Assembly (NCBI GenBank): GCA_003506995.1
Contig: DNXB01000633.1
Span: 1 to 5,606 of the forward strand
DNA from: Verrucomicrobiales bacterium
GTDB taxonomy: Bacteria; Verrucomicrobiota; Verrucomicrobiia; Verrucomicrobiales; Verrucomicrobiaceae
Reading direction: 5' to 3'
Length of the DNA stretch: 5,606 bases
The notes under the pieces are model-generated. The model was not told the DNA's origin. It searched no databases and saw nothing but the letters and a program-made list of their open reading frames with translations. Below, in pieces: positions 1-5,481 of this stretch (position 1 is its first letter; each line of letters opens with the position of its first letter). A program made the position numbers and the translations under genes.

Positions 1-209
1 TCGCCGGCGGCGGCGTGCGCGGCGGGCAGGTCATCGGCAGCAGTGACGCGACGGGCGCGTATCCCAAAGACCGCCCCGTCTCACCGGCAGACATCCACGC
101 GAGCATCTATGCGGCGCTGGGCTACGACTACCGCGAGATCAGCTACCGCTCATCCGATGGACGTCCTGTGTCACTGACTGAGGGCTCCACGATCAGCGAG
201 TTGTTTTGA
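1..209 (+). CDS. DUF1501 family protein, C-terminal end only
   Basis: This is the 3' end of a gene that begins before the window; the frame is open from base 3 to the TGA at 207-209. The visible tail of about 68 residues contains a glycine-rich start, then GGQVIGSSDATGAYPKDRPV and SPADIHASIYAALGYD, followed by a short DGRP segment. This order is typical of the C-terminus of DUF1501 proteins, sulfatase-like proteins of the alkaline phosphatase superfamily that are often secreted in Planctomycetes and Verrucomicrobia. The catalytic part and any Tat signal lie outside the window, so activity and location cannot be judged. It supplies the main taxonomic clue. The GTG at base 15 is only an internal codon, not a start. 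The family assignment comes from recognising the sequence pattern, not from a search. Confidence 0.85.
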   Translation, partial: AGGGVRGGQVIGSSDATGAYPKDRPVSPADIHASIYAALGYDYREISYRSSDGRPVSLTEGSTISELF

Positions 210-237
210 TTTCCAGCGCCACGGGCTAAATTCAGGG

Positions 238-528
238 GTGCCGAAAAAGAAAAAACAAGCCGCCAAGGCCAAACCCGCCCCAAAAAAGTGGTGCCTTTAT
301 GTCCTGCTGTGCAAGGACGGCACGCTCTACTGCGGGATCACCAATGATCTGGCCCGTCGCGTCGCCCAGCACACTGCTGGCAAGGGTGCGCGCTACACGC
401 GGGGGCGGGGGCCGGTGAAAGTGCTGCGCAACTGGCCGCAGAGAAACAAATCGGCGGCGCTCAAGGCGGAGATCGCCTTCAAACGTCTCAGCAGACGCGC
501 GAAGGACGCGGTTCTTGCAGCCGGATGA
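238..528 (+). CDS. GIY-YIG domain nuclease, YhbQ/UvrC-like small protein
   Basis: A 96-residue protein made almost entirely of one GIY-YIG domain after a lysine-rich N-terminus of about 17 residues. The domain starts at WCLYVLLCKDGTLYCGITN (residues 18-36): the first half-motif is LYV and the second is YCG, a common variant of GIY...YIG. Expected catalytic positions are visible: Tyr21, Tyr31, Arg40/41 in NDLARR, His45 in the QHTAGKGARYT segment, and Glu78 in LKAEIAFKRLSR. Single-domain proteins of this kind (YhbQ/SLX1-like) are predicted DNA nucleases, though their cellular roles are mostly poorly known. The only start giving the full domain plus basic tail is GTG at 238, preceded by AGGGG placed too close for a normal ribosome binding site, so the start is uncertain. 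It lies 28 bases after the DUF1501 gene and is probably chromosomal rather than part of the element. Confidence 0.88.
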   Translation: MPKKKKQAAKAKPAPKKWCLYVLLCKDGTLYCGITNDLARRVAQHTAGKGARYTRGRGPVKVLRNWPQRNKSAALKAEIAFKRLSRRAKDAVLAAG

Positions 529-590
529 GACAAACTTGAAAAATGAATTGTCACATTTGATGATGGTTTCTGAGACAGGGTGGCAAACTT

Positions 591-968
591 GTGGTACAGG
601 GAAAGATGGTCGTTACAAAAGCAGTCGCAAAAAAAGCTCCTTTCTCCCGCCGGGTTGTTGATCACGTCACAGACGAGCTCGTCAATGCCCTCTCCAATGG
701 TGAAACCTATGAGTTTAAGCCGCTCTTCACGAAGGTGTTCGAGGCATTGAAGCTCAAAAATGCCGTCAGTGGTGGTGAGGAGATGCTGCGGCTCCGCTCG
801 TATGAGAAGATCATCAAGCTCACGAGCTGTGGCCTGGTCGAGAAGATCGGCAAAACGTATCGTGCGCTCGAAGGCATCGAAACCGCCTCCAGCGCCCATC
901 GTCTGGCCCGCCTTGATGCGGTGGTGCTGGCAGCCCAGAACAAGACGGCCTGCGCAGTCGTCTCCTGA
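591..968 (+). CDS. Conserved-looking protein of unknown function, possibly winged-helix
   Basis: A 125-residue protein that I cannot assign to a named family. After a basic N-terminus (residues 1-22, KAVAKKAPFSRR), the middle (about 22-95) looks like several amphipathic helices followed by a short hydrophobic strand region (CGLVEKIGKTYRALEG, residues 80-95). That layout is compatible with a small winged-helix fold, but this is a guess from pattern only. The last 25 residues are alanine-rich. There is no signal peptide or membrane segment. The start could be GTG 591, with AGGG at 577-580 about ten bases before it, or ATG 606, whose upstream AGGGA is too close; I prefer 591. It is the last gene before the tRNA fragment and so probably marks the chromosomal side of the junction. 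Confidence 0.6.
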   Translation: MVQGKMVVTKAVAKKAPFSRRVVDHVTDELVNALSNGETYEFKPLFTKVFEALKLKNAVSGGEEMLRLRSYEKIIKLTSCGLVEKIGKTYRALEGIETASSAHRLARLDAVVLAAQNKTACAVVS

Positions 969-981
969 TTGTTTCGTTTTG

Positions 982-1007
982 AACCACTCTCAACATCGGG
1001 AGTGGTT
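982..1007. repeat. Inverted repeat (8-bp stem, 10-nt loop) covering the tRNA fragment end
   Basis: AACCACTC at 982-989 is the exact reverse complement of GAGTGGTT at 1000-1007. The right arm includes the CCA end of the tRNA fragment. The repeat lies 14 bases after the stop at 968, so it may act as a weak terminator for that gene or for the original tRNA gene. Neither strand has a T-run after the stem, so a classic intrinsic terminator is not supported. Confidence 0.45.
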
Positions 1008-1030
1008 GCCTCACAAGGATTCGAACCTTG
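1003..1030 (-). pseudogene. tRNA 3'-end fragment, probable attachment site core
   Basis: Read on the minus strand, this stretch is a perfect tRNA 3' end. It has a T stem CAAGG, a T loop TTCGAAT, the complementary CCTTG (1014-1030), a seven-base 3' acceptor strand TGAGGCA (1007-1013), discriminator A (1006) and encoded CCA (1003-1005). Upstream on that strand there is no acceptor partner TGCCTCA, no D arm and no anticodon arm with a five-pair stem and seven-base loop, so this is a fragment and not a gene. The U1-A72 acceptor end would suit a tRNA such as glutamine, but the isotype cannot be decided. Tyrosine integrases commonly use tRNA 3' ends as attachment sites, and an integrase starts just over 100 bases away. 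This is therefore most likely the duplicated or displaced att core at the element boundary. Confidence 0.75.
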
Positions 1031-1032
1031 AA

Positions 1033-1071
1033 ATCCCCCAGAGGGGTTTGGGGATCAGTGACTTAACTGAT
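1033..1071. repeat. Two overlapping inverted repeats next to the att core
   Basis: ATCCCC at 1033-1038 pairs with GGGGAT at 1050-1055, with an alternative inner pairing of CCCC 1036-1039 with GGGG 1043-1046. ATCAGT at 1054-1059 pairs with ACTGAT at 1066-1071 around a six-base loop. They lie directly on the element side of the tRNA fragment. They may be binding sites for the integrase or an accessory protein, or simple stem-loops in an att region; the sequence alone does not decide. They do not form an anticodon arm, because neither gives a five-pair stem with a seven-base loop. Confidence 0.4.
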
Positions 1072-1117
1072 TATCAATGCTTTAGCGTTGTCGGCGTGAT
1101 CAAAAATCATGCCCGTT

Positions 1118-1138
1118 ATTCTTAGCTGGATTCTTAGC
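1118..1138. repeat. Direct repeat pair ATTCTTAGC, candidate integrase arm sites
   Basis: ATTCTTAGC occurs at 1118-1126 and again at 1130-1138, exactly 12 bases apart from start to start. The pair lies between the tRNA fragment and the integrase coding sequence. Short direct repeats beside the core are how tyrosine integrases of the lambda/Tn916 type mark arm-binding sites. An alternative is an operator controlling integrase expression. If the integrase starts at 1185 rather than 1140, the pair falls entirely in its untranslated leader, which fits either role. Confidence 0.4.
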
Positions 1139-1139
1139 C

Positions 1140-2339
1140 ATGAGGGCCGTATGTGATGCGGCAAGAAAGTTGAATCTTTACCTTATGGCGTCACTCTGGA
1201 AGCATCCCGAAAGCAAGTATTGGGTGGCGTGTTTCACGACTGCGGACGGGCGGCAGCGGAAGAAATCCACGAAGATCGAGGCGAAGGAAAAGAACCGCAG
1301 TGCGGCGCAACGCATCGCCGATGATCTGGAAGGGGCGCACAAGAAGCGCCTGACCTCGGAGCAGATTTTCAAGCTCTACTCGGAGACGCGGCGTGAGGTG
1401 GCGGGCGAGTCCATCCCGGCAACCACGGTGCGCGAGTTCTTCACCGGCTACCTGGAGCGCATCAAGCGAGAGGTGAGCCGGGCCACGATTGCGGCCTACA
1501 AGGGCGCGAGCACGAAGTTTCTGGCGTGGCTGGGAGATGAGGCGGACGCGGAGATTCATCGCGTCTCACGGCAGCACATCCGGCGCTTTCGTGACAAGGT
1601 GGCGGGCGAACTGCATCCGAACACGGCGAATCAAATCGTGCGCTTTCTGCGGGTGTTCTTCAATGCGGCGAGAGCAGACGGCTACGTTGACACGGTGCCG
1701 ACAGAAGGACTCAAATCCTTGAAGAAGCCCACGGAGCGCACGCGGCGCGGTTTCACGGTGGATGAGCTGCGCATCGTGCTGAAGGAGTCCGAAGGCACAG
1801 AATGGGCCTCCATGGTGAAGTTCGGCCTCTACACGGGGCAGCGGCTCGGCGATCTGGCACGACTGCGCTGGACTGCCGTTGATCTGGAGGAAAAGGAAGT
1901 GCGCTTCACGACGGCGAAAACGGGAACGGTGGTGATTGTGCCTATGTGCAAGCCGCTGGAGGATCATATTCTTTCCCTGCCAGCCGGTGACAAGCCGGAC
2001 GCCTACGTTCACCCGGAGCTGGGGGCGCTGGCGGAGTTCTCGAATGGCGGGCCGCATCTGTCCCGGCAGTTTGGGGACTTGCTGGCGCGGTGCGGTTTCC
2101 GGGAGCTGAACACGAATCACGCGAAGATCGAGGGCCGCACGAGCAAGCTGCGAGCCGTGAAGGCGTTGAGTTTCCATTCCTTGCGGCATAGCGCCGTCTC
2201 CATGATGAAGAACGCGGGCATCCCTGCCGTGGTGGTGCAGGACATCGTAGGACACGCCAGCGAGGCCGTGAGCCAGGTTTACACGAAGATCGAGACGGAG
2301 ACGAAACGAACGGCATTGGCGAAGCTGCCGACGATCTGA
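1140..2339 (+). CDS. int: Tyrosine recombinase / integrase
   Basis: A 399-residue (or 384-residue) phage-type integrase that would catalyse site-specific recombination between the element and its attachment site. From the longer start, residues about 16-70 form an N-terminal arm-binding-like region (SLWKHPESKYWVACF), about 93-185 the SAM-like core-binding domain, and 200-399 the catalytic domain. All catalytic residues are present: Arg235 (TGQRLGDLARLRW), Lys260 (TAKTG), His346 and Arg349 (FHSLRHS), His372 (GHAS) and the nucleophile Tyr381 (SQVYTKIE). ATG 1185 (residue 16) is the more likely start, because related integrases begin close to the SLW-KHP motif and the first 15 residues overlap the leader. 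Neither start has a strong ribosome binding site. The gene is complete and appears functional. It sits beside a tRNA 3'-end fragment, which gives its likely target. Confidence 0.95.
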   Translation: MRAVCDAARKLNLYLMASLWKHPESKYWVACFTTADGRQRKKSTKIEAKEKNRSAAQRIADDLEGAHKKRLTSEQIFKLYSETRREVAGESIPATTVREFFTGYLERIKREVSRATIAAYKGASTKFLAWLGDEADAEIHRVSRQHIRRFRDKVAGELHPNTANQIVRFLRVFFNAARADGYVDTVPTEGLKSLKKPTERTRRGFTVDELRIVLKESEGTEWASMVKFGLYTGQRLGDLARLRWTAVDLEEKEVRFTTAKTGTVVIVPMCKPLEDHILSLPAGDKPDAYVHPELGALAEFSNGGPHLSRQFGDLLARCGFRELNTNHAKIEGRTSKLRAVKALSFHSLRHSAVSMMKNAGIPAVVVQDIVGHASEAVSQVYTKIETETKRTALAKLPTI

Positions 2340-2356
2340 ACCGAAAACACCACTTT

Positions 2357-2572
2357 ATGAACACTGACTATCAAACCAAAAAGGAACCATTACCCGAGGA
2401 TTTAGCCGCGAGTGATGACCGCTTCAGCGTCAACGCCTTTGGCTTCAAGATCGAAGTCATGTCGAACGCTGAGCGGATAGCGAATGGCTACGCGCCAATC
2501 CCGGAAAACTTCATCTGCTGCTGTGAGCCACACGGCCCGCGTTTGGTGGCATGTGCCGATGATGCACTGTAG
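2357..2572 (+). CDS. Small protein of unknown function with a cysteine cluster
   Basis: A 71-residue ORF beginning 17 bases after the integrase stop on the same strand. I recognise no family. The N-terminal 22 residues are polar and charged. The middle reads FSVNAFGFKIEVMSNAERIANGY (split here as residues 23-34 and 35-45) and looks structured. The C-terminal part carries three consecutive cysteines (54-56), His59 and Cys66, which could bind a metal or be coincidental. There is no good ribosome binding site, so translation may depend on coupling to the integrase. Its position suggests an excisionase or regulator, but no helix-turn-helix is visible and I do not assign that role. It ends in the TAG whose last two bases begin the AGGAGG before the next ORF. 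Confidence 0.6.
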   Translation: MNTDYQTKKEPLPEDLAASDDRFSVNAFGFKIEVMSNAERIANGYAPIPENFICCCEPHGPRLVACADDAL

Positions 2573-2576
2573 GAGG
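2571..2576 (+). promoter_or_regulatory. Strong Shine-Dalgarno AGGAGG
   Basis: AGGAGG lies eight bases before ATG 2585 and overlaps the stop of the 71-residue ORF. It is the main evidence that the otherwise doubtful ORF at 2585 is translated. The closer ATG at 2577 opens only a two-codon frame. Confidence 0.6.
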
Positions 2577-2584
2577 ATGCCGGA

Positions 2585-2938
2585 ATGATGAACACGGCCA
2601 GAAAGAAGAAAATGATTCTCTCTCTTTCATCTGTCCGCACTCACTCCACGCCGGGGATGTTTTTCCCCGGACGGAACCCGCTTTCGACGCCGATGATTCC
2701 TTCCGCCCCACACGTCCTTAGTGGAACCGGAAACGGAAAGCCGGAAGAAGCGACCGGGGGCGGGGGTGACGAGATCGGCGCAGCGGGCGCTGCTGATATG
2801 GATTCGAGGCTGGGGAATTTTTTCGCATTGGGCGCGGCTGGAGTAGCGGCGGGGCTTCCCTGCCTTGAAGGCCATGACGAGGAGAATTCCGGCCTCCCCG
2901 CGCCCGGACGGAATCAACAACGTGAAAGGATGAAGTGA
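2585..2938 (+). CDS. Doubtful 117-residue low-complexity ORF
   Basis: The case for a gene is mostly positional: an ideal ribosome binding site, a frame open to 2938, and a stop that shares one base with the next start (TGATG). The protein itself is weak. It is rich in Gly, Ala and Pro, with a basic start (TARKKK), a Pro/Ser-rich part (residues 22-45), a glycine-rich stretch (48-70) and one short apolar segment, FFALGAAGVAAG (79-90). That segment is too short and weak to be called a membrane helix. No family is recognised. The DNA contains a 20-base perfect hairpin at 2651-2670. It may be a small fast-evolving element protein, or a leader region that only happens to be open. If it is not a gene, 2573-2937 holds no other convincing coding sequence. 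Confidence 0.4.
   Translation: MMNTARKKKMILSLSSVRTHSTPGMFFPGRNPLSTPMIPSAPHVLSGTGNGKPEEATGGGGDEIGAAGAADMDSRLGNFFALGAAGVAAGLPCLEGHDEENSGLPAPGRNQQRERMK
2651..2670. repeat. Perfect GC-rich hairpin, 7-bp stem
   Basis: CCGGGGA at 2651-2657 is the exact reverse complement of TCCCCGG at 2664-2670, with loop TGTTTT. It lies inside the doubtful ORF at 2585. No T-run follows on the plus strand, so it is not a standard terminator; the four Ts are in the loop. It could be an RNA structure or a protein site. Confidence 0.4.
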
Positions 2939-3828
2939 TGAACCTAGAAAAAAAATCAAAGCACCGGTTCTTCGAGCGCATCAGGCTGAAACATCGTGAT
3001 CCGAAAACGATGCAGATGGACAGTGAAGTTTTCAGGCAGAGTGTCGAGCTTGCCCGGCTGGCCGTTGATTTAGCATCACTGGCTTGGCAAAGAGGGGGTT
3101 CGAATGAGGAGCCGCTAGCCTTCCTCGATCATGCTGCGCATTTGGTGAACGAAGCAGCCAAACTTACTGGTTTCAGCCCAGACGAAGCCGTTAAATCCAT
3201 GATGGGAGAGCGTTGGGAAGATCGTGCAGCCAGACAGATTCCCATGTCTGCTCTTTATGGCGAAGAACCTGGTGAATACGAGGCTATCATGGAGGACGGA
3301 ACCAAGTTTGCCTTCGCACGGTTTACGACGGAACGAGGGTGGCGGGAATTCTTGGCGCGGCATTTTGAACGCGTTCTGCCTGACTGGCTAAAGAACGGTA
3401 TCTTTGAGAACCTGTCGAAAAGTCTCGACTCGAAAACGGGCGTCGATAATGAACAGCGGCGTGAGTCAGCATTGAAAGCTGCGATAGAGTTTTTCTATTC
3501 AACCGCATGGAACGGACTTGAGCATCTGCTGGATCAGGCCGCGAAAGACAATCACAAGGCGACGCCTAAAAACTGGCCTGCTGTTGTGCTGAAAAGGTGG
3601 ATAGAACTTCAAACCAAATGGAGCGTTGAGAGCTATCCGAAGAAGTGGAAGGAGCACGGCTTGGAATACACTGTGTTGCAGTCCTTGGCACAAACGCGGC
3701 GGCTGGGCAACAAGGCCAAGGGCAGCGGGAAACGTCAAACAGCCAAGCAACCGGAAGGAACAACGCTCAACGCAGGCAGCCCAAGGAAAGAACAAGGTAA
3801 GGCGCGGAAGAAACAAGGGCGTGGCTGA
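2938..3828 (+). CDS. Protein of unknown function with basic C-terminal tail
   Basis: A 296-residue soluble protein, unassigned. The start chosen is ATG 2938, with AAAGGA at 2925-2930 seven bases ahead; GTG 2935 would add one residue. Residues 1-25 are very basic. Residues 28-95 look all-helical (SVELARLAVDLASLAWQ, then AFLDHAAHLVNEAAKLTGFS). A beta-like segment, YEAIMEDGTKFAFARFTT (114-131), follows, and then a helical tryptophan-rich part (WREFLARHFERVLPDW, 135-150; EFFYSTAWNGLEHLL, 184-198; NWPAVVLKRWIELQTKW, 212-228). The last 45 residues are almost entirely Lys, Arg, Gly, Ser and Gln and are probably a disordered nucleic-acid-binding tail. Base composition looks less GC-rich than the genes to its right, suggesting separate origin as cargo. 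I see no enzyme motif, toxin motif or membrane segment. Nucleic-acid binding is an inference from charge only. Confidence 0.8.
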   Translation: MNLEKKSKHRFFERIRLKHRDPKTMQMDSEVFRQSVELARLAVDLASLAWQRGGSNEEPLAFLDHAAHLVNEAAKLTGFSPDEAVKSMMGERWEDRAARQIPMSALYGEEPGEYEAIMEDGTKFAFARFTTERGWREFLARHFERVLPDWLKNGIFENLSKSLDSKTGVDNEQRRESALKAAIEFFYSTAWNGLEHLLDQAAKDNHKATPKNWPAVVLKRWIELQTKWSVESYPKKWKEHGLEYTVLQSLAQTRRLGNKAKGSGKRQTAKQPEGTTLNAGSPRKEQGKARKKQGRG

Positions 3829-3927
3829 TGCATCTTGGAAATGACAGCGGGTGCGTGTGAATGATCGTGAGGCGCTTATGAGAGCGCTGCTTTGTCGCGG
3901 GCATCGCCAAGAACGGCGACTTCGACA
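3829..3927 (+). other. Short spacer, no gene seen
   Basis: About 100 bases separate the 296-residue gene from the next convincing start. They contain a five-pair inverted repeat, GCGCT/AGCGC, around 3872-3887 and no clear promoter. The spacing breaks the tight coupling seen on either side, so a promoter for the downstream operon is likely here or inside the preceding gene, but I cannot point to one. Confidence 0.3.
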
Positions 3928-4245
3928 ATGCACAAGAAACACAACATCGAAACGGGCCGCCCCACACTCGCGGGCAGCATTCCCAAAGGCCAAGAAAACC
4001 GCTTCACCCCTGCCAGCCTCGAATCGGCAGAGTGGGGAAGACTTCCGCGAGCGCGGGAGAAATGCCCGGTAAGCCAGCTTTCACGATCTGGGTTGATTGA
4101 CCTTTCCCATGCTGTGCCAGGCTTGCTGGTGAGGTGCCGCAGGCCGGGGACGATTCGCGGCAGTGTGCTGGTGCATCTGCCCACCTTGCGGGCGCATCTG
4201 CGGGGATTGCAGACTGAACAGGCCGGGAAGGAGGTGGCGGCATGA
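3928..4245 (+). CDS. Putative excisionase/AlpA-like helix-turn-helix protein
   Basis: A 105-residue protein from ATG 3928; TTG 3892 would add 12 residues and is less likely. The N-terminal 35 residues are polar and look disordered. Residues 39-94 show the layout of AlpA/MerR-like DNA-binding domains found in integrative elements. A helix-turn-helix begins RAREKCPVSQLSRSGLIDL (41-59), with the SRS turn where such proteins recognise DNA. A wing follows (GLLVRCRRPGTIRGSVLVHL, 65-84), and then a closing helix (PTLRAHLRGL). In other elements such proteins act as excisionases or regulators of integrase and replication genes; that role here is inferred. It has no Shine-Dalgarno of its own. Its stop overlaps the next start as ATGA at 4242-4245, so the two are likely translated together. 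An alternative is a plain operon repressor. Confidence 0.65.
   Translation: MHKKHNIETGRPTLAGSIPKGQENRFTPASLESAEWGRLPRAREKCPVSQLSRSGLIDLSHAVPGLLVRCRRPGTIRGSVLVHLPTLRAHLRGLQTEQAGKEVAA
4228..4234 (+). promoter_or_regulatory. Near-perfect Shine-Dalgarno AAGGAGG
   Basis: AAGGAGG, continued by TG, lies seven bases before ATG 4242, inside the end of the upstream gene. It fixes the start of the 80-residue ORF and supports that small ORF as real despite lack of homology that I can recognise. Confidence 0.75.
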
Positions 4246-4484
4246 ACGCGGATCAAGTCCATGTGGCGGCGTATTCACCCGTTCAGAAGTGCTGGCATGT
4301 CGAAAGCCTCGCGGATCATGTCACCAGCAATGCGCGAAACCTTGGCGCTGGCACGCTGGGAGACACGGCTTATTGCGCGGTAGCACTCGCGGAGAGTCGC
4401 GAGGCGGCAAGTGATGCCATCGCGGAAATCGAGAAGATCGTGAACGGTGGAAAGGAGACTGGAAACGATGAAGACGGCGCGTGA
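4242..4484 (+). CDS. Small protein of unknown function in the replication operon
   Basis: An 80-residue acidic protein with a well-supported start (AAGGAGG seven bases ahead, and an ATGA overlap with the upstream stop). The first half (residues 1-45) contains aromatic and histidine residues (VHVAAYSPVQKCWHVESLAD). The second half is an alanine/glutamate-rich helix (VALAESREAASDAIAEIEKI, 47-66) that could form a short coiled coil. There is an acidic Gly/Asp/Glu tail. I recognise no family. The stop lies inside the beginning of the primase-like gene, an overlap of 17 bases if that gene starts at 4468. By position it could be an accessory factor for the primase-like protein, which is inference only. 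Confidence 0.72.
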   Translation: MNADQVHVAAYSPVQKCWHVESLADHVTSNARNLGAGTLGDTAYCAVALAESREAASDAIAEIEKIVNGGKETGNDEDGA

Positions 4485-5481
4485 TGAACTCTCGATTGAG
4501 GAGATCAAGGCGCGGCTCTCCATCCCGGAGGCGGCGCGGTTGCTGGGCTTGAACTGGCAGCCGGGGAAGTCGTGCGTTTCACCCTTCCGGCCTGACAAGC
4601 ATCCGAGCTTTTCCGTGTTCCAAGAGGGGCGGCGGTTCCGCGATCATGCCAACGGGGATTCCGGCACGGTGATCGACTTCATTCAAAAGGCGCTGGATGT
4701 CCCGCTGAAGGAGGCGATTCAATGGGCGCGGGAGAAGTGCGGCGGCGCGGCTCTACCGGTGCCGATTGCGGCCGGGGCAGCGATGAAGAAACCGGCAGGC
4801 GATGCGAAGGCGAAACCACCGCCCAAGCTGCGAGCGGCGCGGCCCGGTGAGCTGGAGGCGCTGGCAGCCTTGCGAGGCTTCACGGTGGAGACGCTAGCGG
4901 ATGCGCAACGGCGCGGCCTACTGGCCTTTGCGAGCGTGTGGGGCCGTGTGGCGTGGTGCGTGTGTGATCCGGGCGGGCGCATCGCGGAAGGGCGGCGGCT
5001 GGATGGACTGCCGTGGGAGGCTTATGGCTCCATGCCTGCGCGGAAATGCCATGCGTGGGGCGGCCAGAAAAACTGGCCGGTGAATCTGGAGGAAGCGGCG
5101 CAGTGCTCCAAGCTGGCACTGGTAGAAGGCGGGCCGGATGCGCTGGCGGCGCTGGAGATCATGCGGCGCGAGGGCGCGGCAGACGTGGACGTGGTGGCAT
5201 TGCTTGGCGCGGCAAACACGCGGCTGGATGCGGCGGCGCTTCCTTTCTTCAAGGGGAAGGTGGTGCGGCTGTTTCCTCATGCGGATGAAGCGGGGCAGCG
5301 TGCGGCGCGTGAATGGGCGCTGGCGCTGCGAGACGTGGGCGCGGCGCGGGTGGATGCCTTCGATCTGCGCGGCATCGTGCGGCGTGATGGGCAGGCGGGA
5401 AAGGATCTGTGCGACGTGCTGAACATCGCGCCGGAGTGCCTGGAGAAGCTGGCGAAATTTCAAGGGAGGATGATGCCATGA
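4468..5481 (+). CDS. Primase-like protein with CHC2-like and Toprim-like regions
   Basis: A 337-residue protein resembling the DnaG-type primases of mobile elements, which make RNA primers for element replication. Residues 11-90 follow the CHC2 zinc-finger domain: the SPFRPDKHPSFSVF segment (38-51) and HANGDSGTVIDFI (60-72). A Pro/Lys/Ala linker follows (100-125), then a Toprim-like part (about 213-320) with the glutamate motif LALVEGGPDALAAL (Glu220, Asp224), LLGAAN (Gly247), PHADEAG (270-276) and KDLCD (312-316). Oddly, the zinc ligands are mostly gone: the usual His after CPF is Arg41 and the second Cys pair is absent. The first Asp of the Toprim DxD is His271. ATG 4468 is chosen because AAAGGAG (4451-4457) is ten bases ahead; GTG 4447 would add seven residues. 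It is probably a divergent element primase; an inactive or primase-regulating form is possible. Confidence 0.82.
   Translation: MKTARDELSIEEIKARLSIPEAARLLGLNWQPGKSCVSPFRPDKHPSFSVFQEGRRFRDHANGDSGTVIDFIQKALDVPLKEAIQWAREKCGGAALPVPIAAGAAMKKPAGDAKAKPPPKLRAARPGELEALAALRGFTVETLADAQRRGLLAFASVWGRVAWCVCDPGGRIAEGRRLDGLPWEAYGSMPARKCHAWGGQKNWPVNLEEAAQCSKLALVEGGPDALAALEIMRREGAADVDVVALLGAANTRLDAAALPFFKGKVVRLFPHADEAGQRAAREWALALRDVGAARVDAFDLRGIVRRDGQAGKDLCDVLNIAPECLEKLAKFQGRMMP

Noticed and set aside
548..576. Possible promoter with TTGTCA at 548-553
   Set aside because: The hexamer 17 bases later (TGAGAC) is not a convincing -10 box.
531..591. Two copies of CAAACTTG at 531-538 and 584-591 flanking the gap before the 125-residue gene
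   Set aside because: Eight bases repeated once in an AT-richer gap may be chance; no associated structure or element.
1003..1110. Complete tRNA gene on the minus strand
   Set aside because: Only the T arm and 3' acceptor strand fit. The 18-base palindrome at 1054-1071 cannot form a five-pair stem with a seven-base anticodon loop, and no 5' acceptor strand TGCCTCA is found upstream on that strand.
760..1125. 121-residue plus-strand ORF running through the end of the 125-residue gene and the tRNA fragment
   Set aside because: Its C-terminal part (PHKDSNLE-like) is a translation of the tRNA T arm on the opposite strand, a known kind of false protein, and it overlaps a better gene.
1566..2255. 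229-residue minus-strand ORF
   Set aside because: It lies opposite the integrase catalytic domain, whose motifs are complete; it is rich in His, Arg and Pro as expected for an antisense shadow of GC-rich coding sequence.
3851..4072. 73-residue plus-strand ORF starting before the HTH gene
   Set aside because: Arg-rich, overlaps the HTH gene in another frame, and no ribosome binding site is seen.
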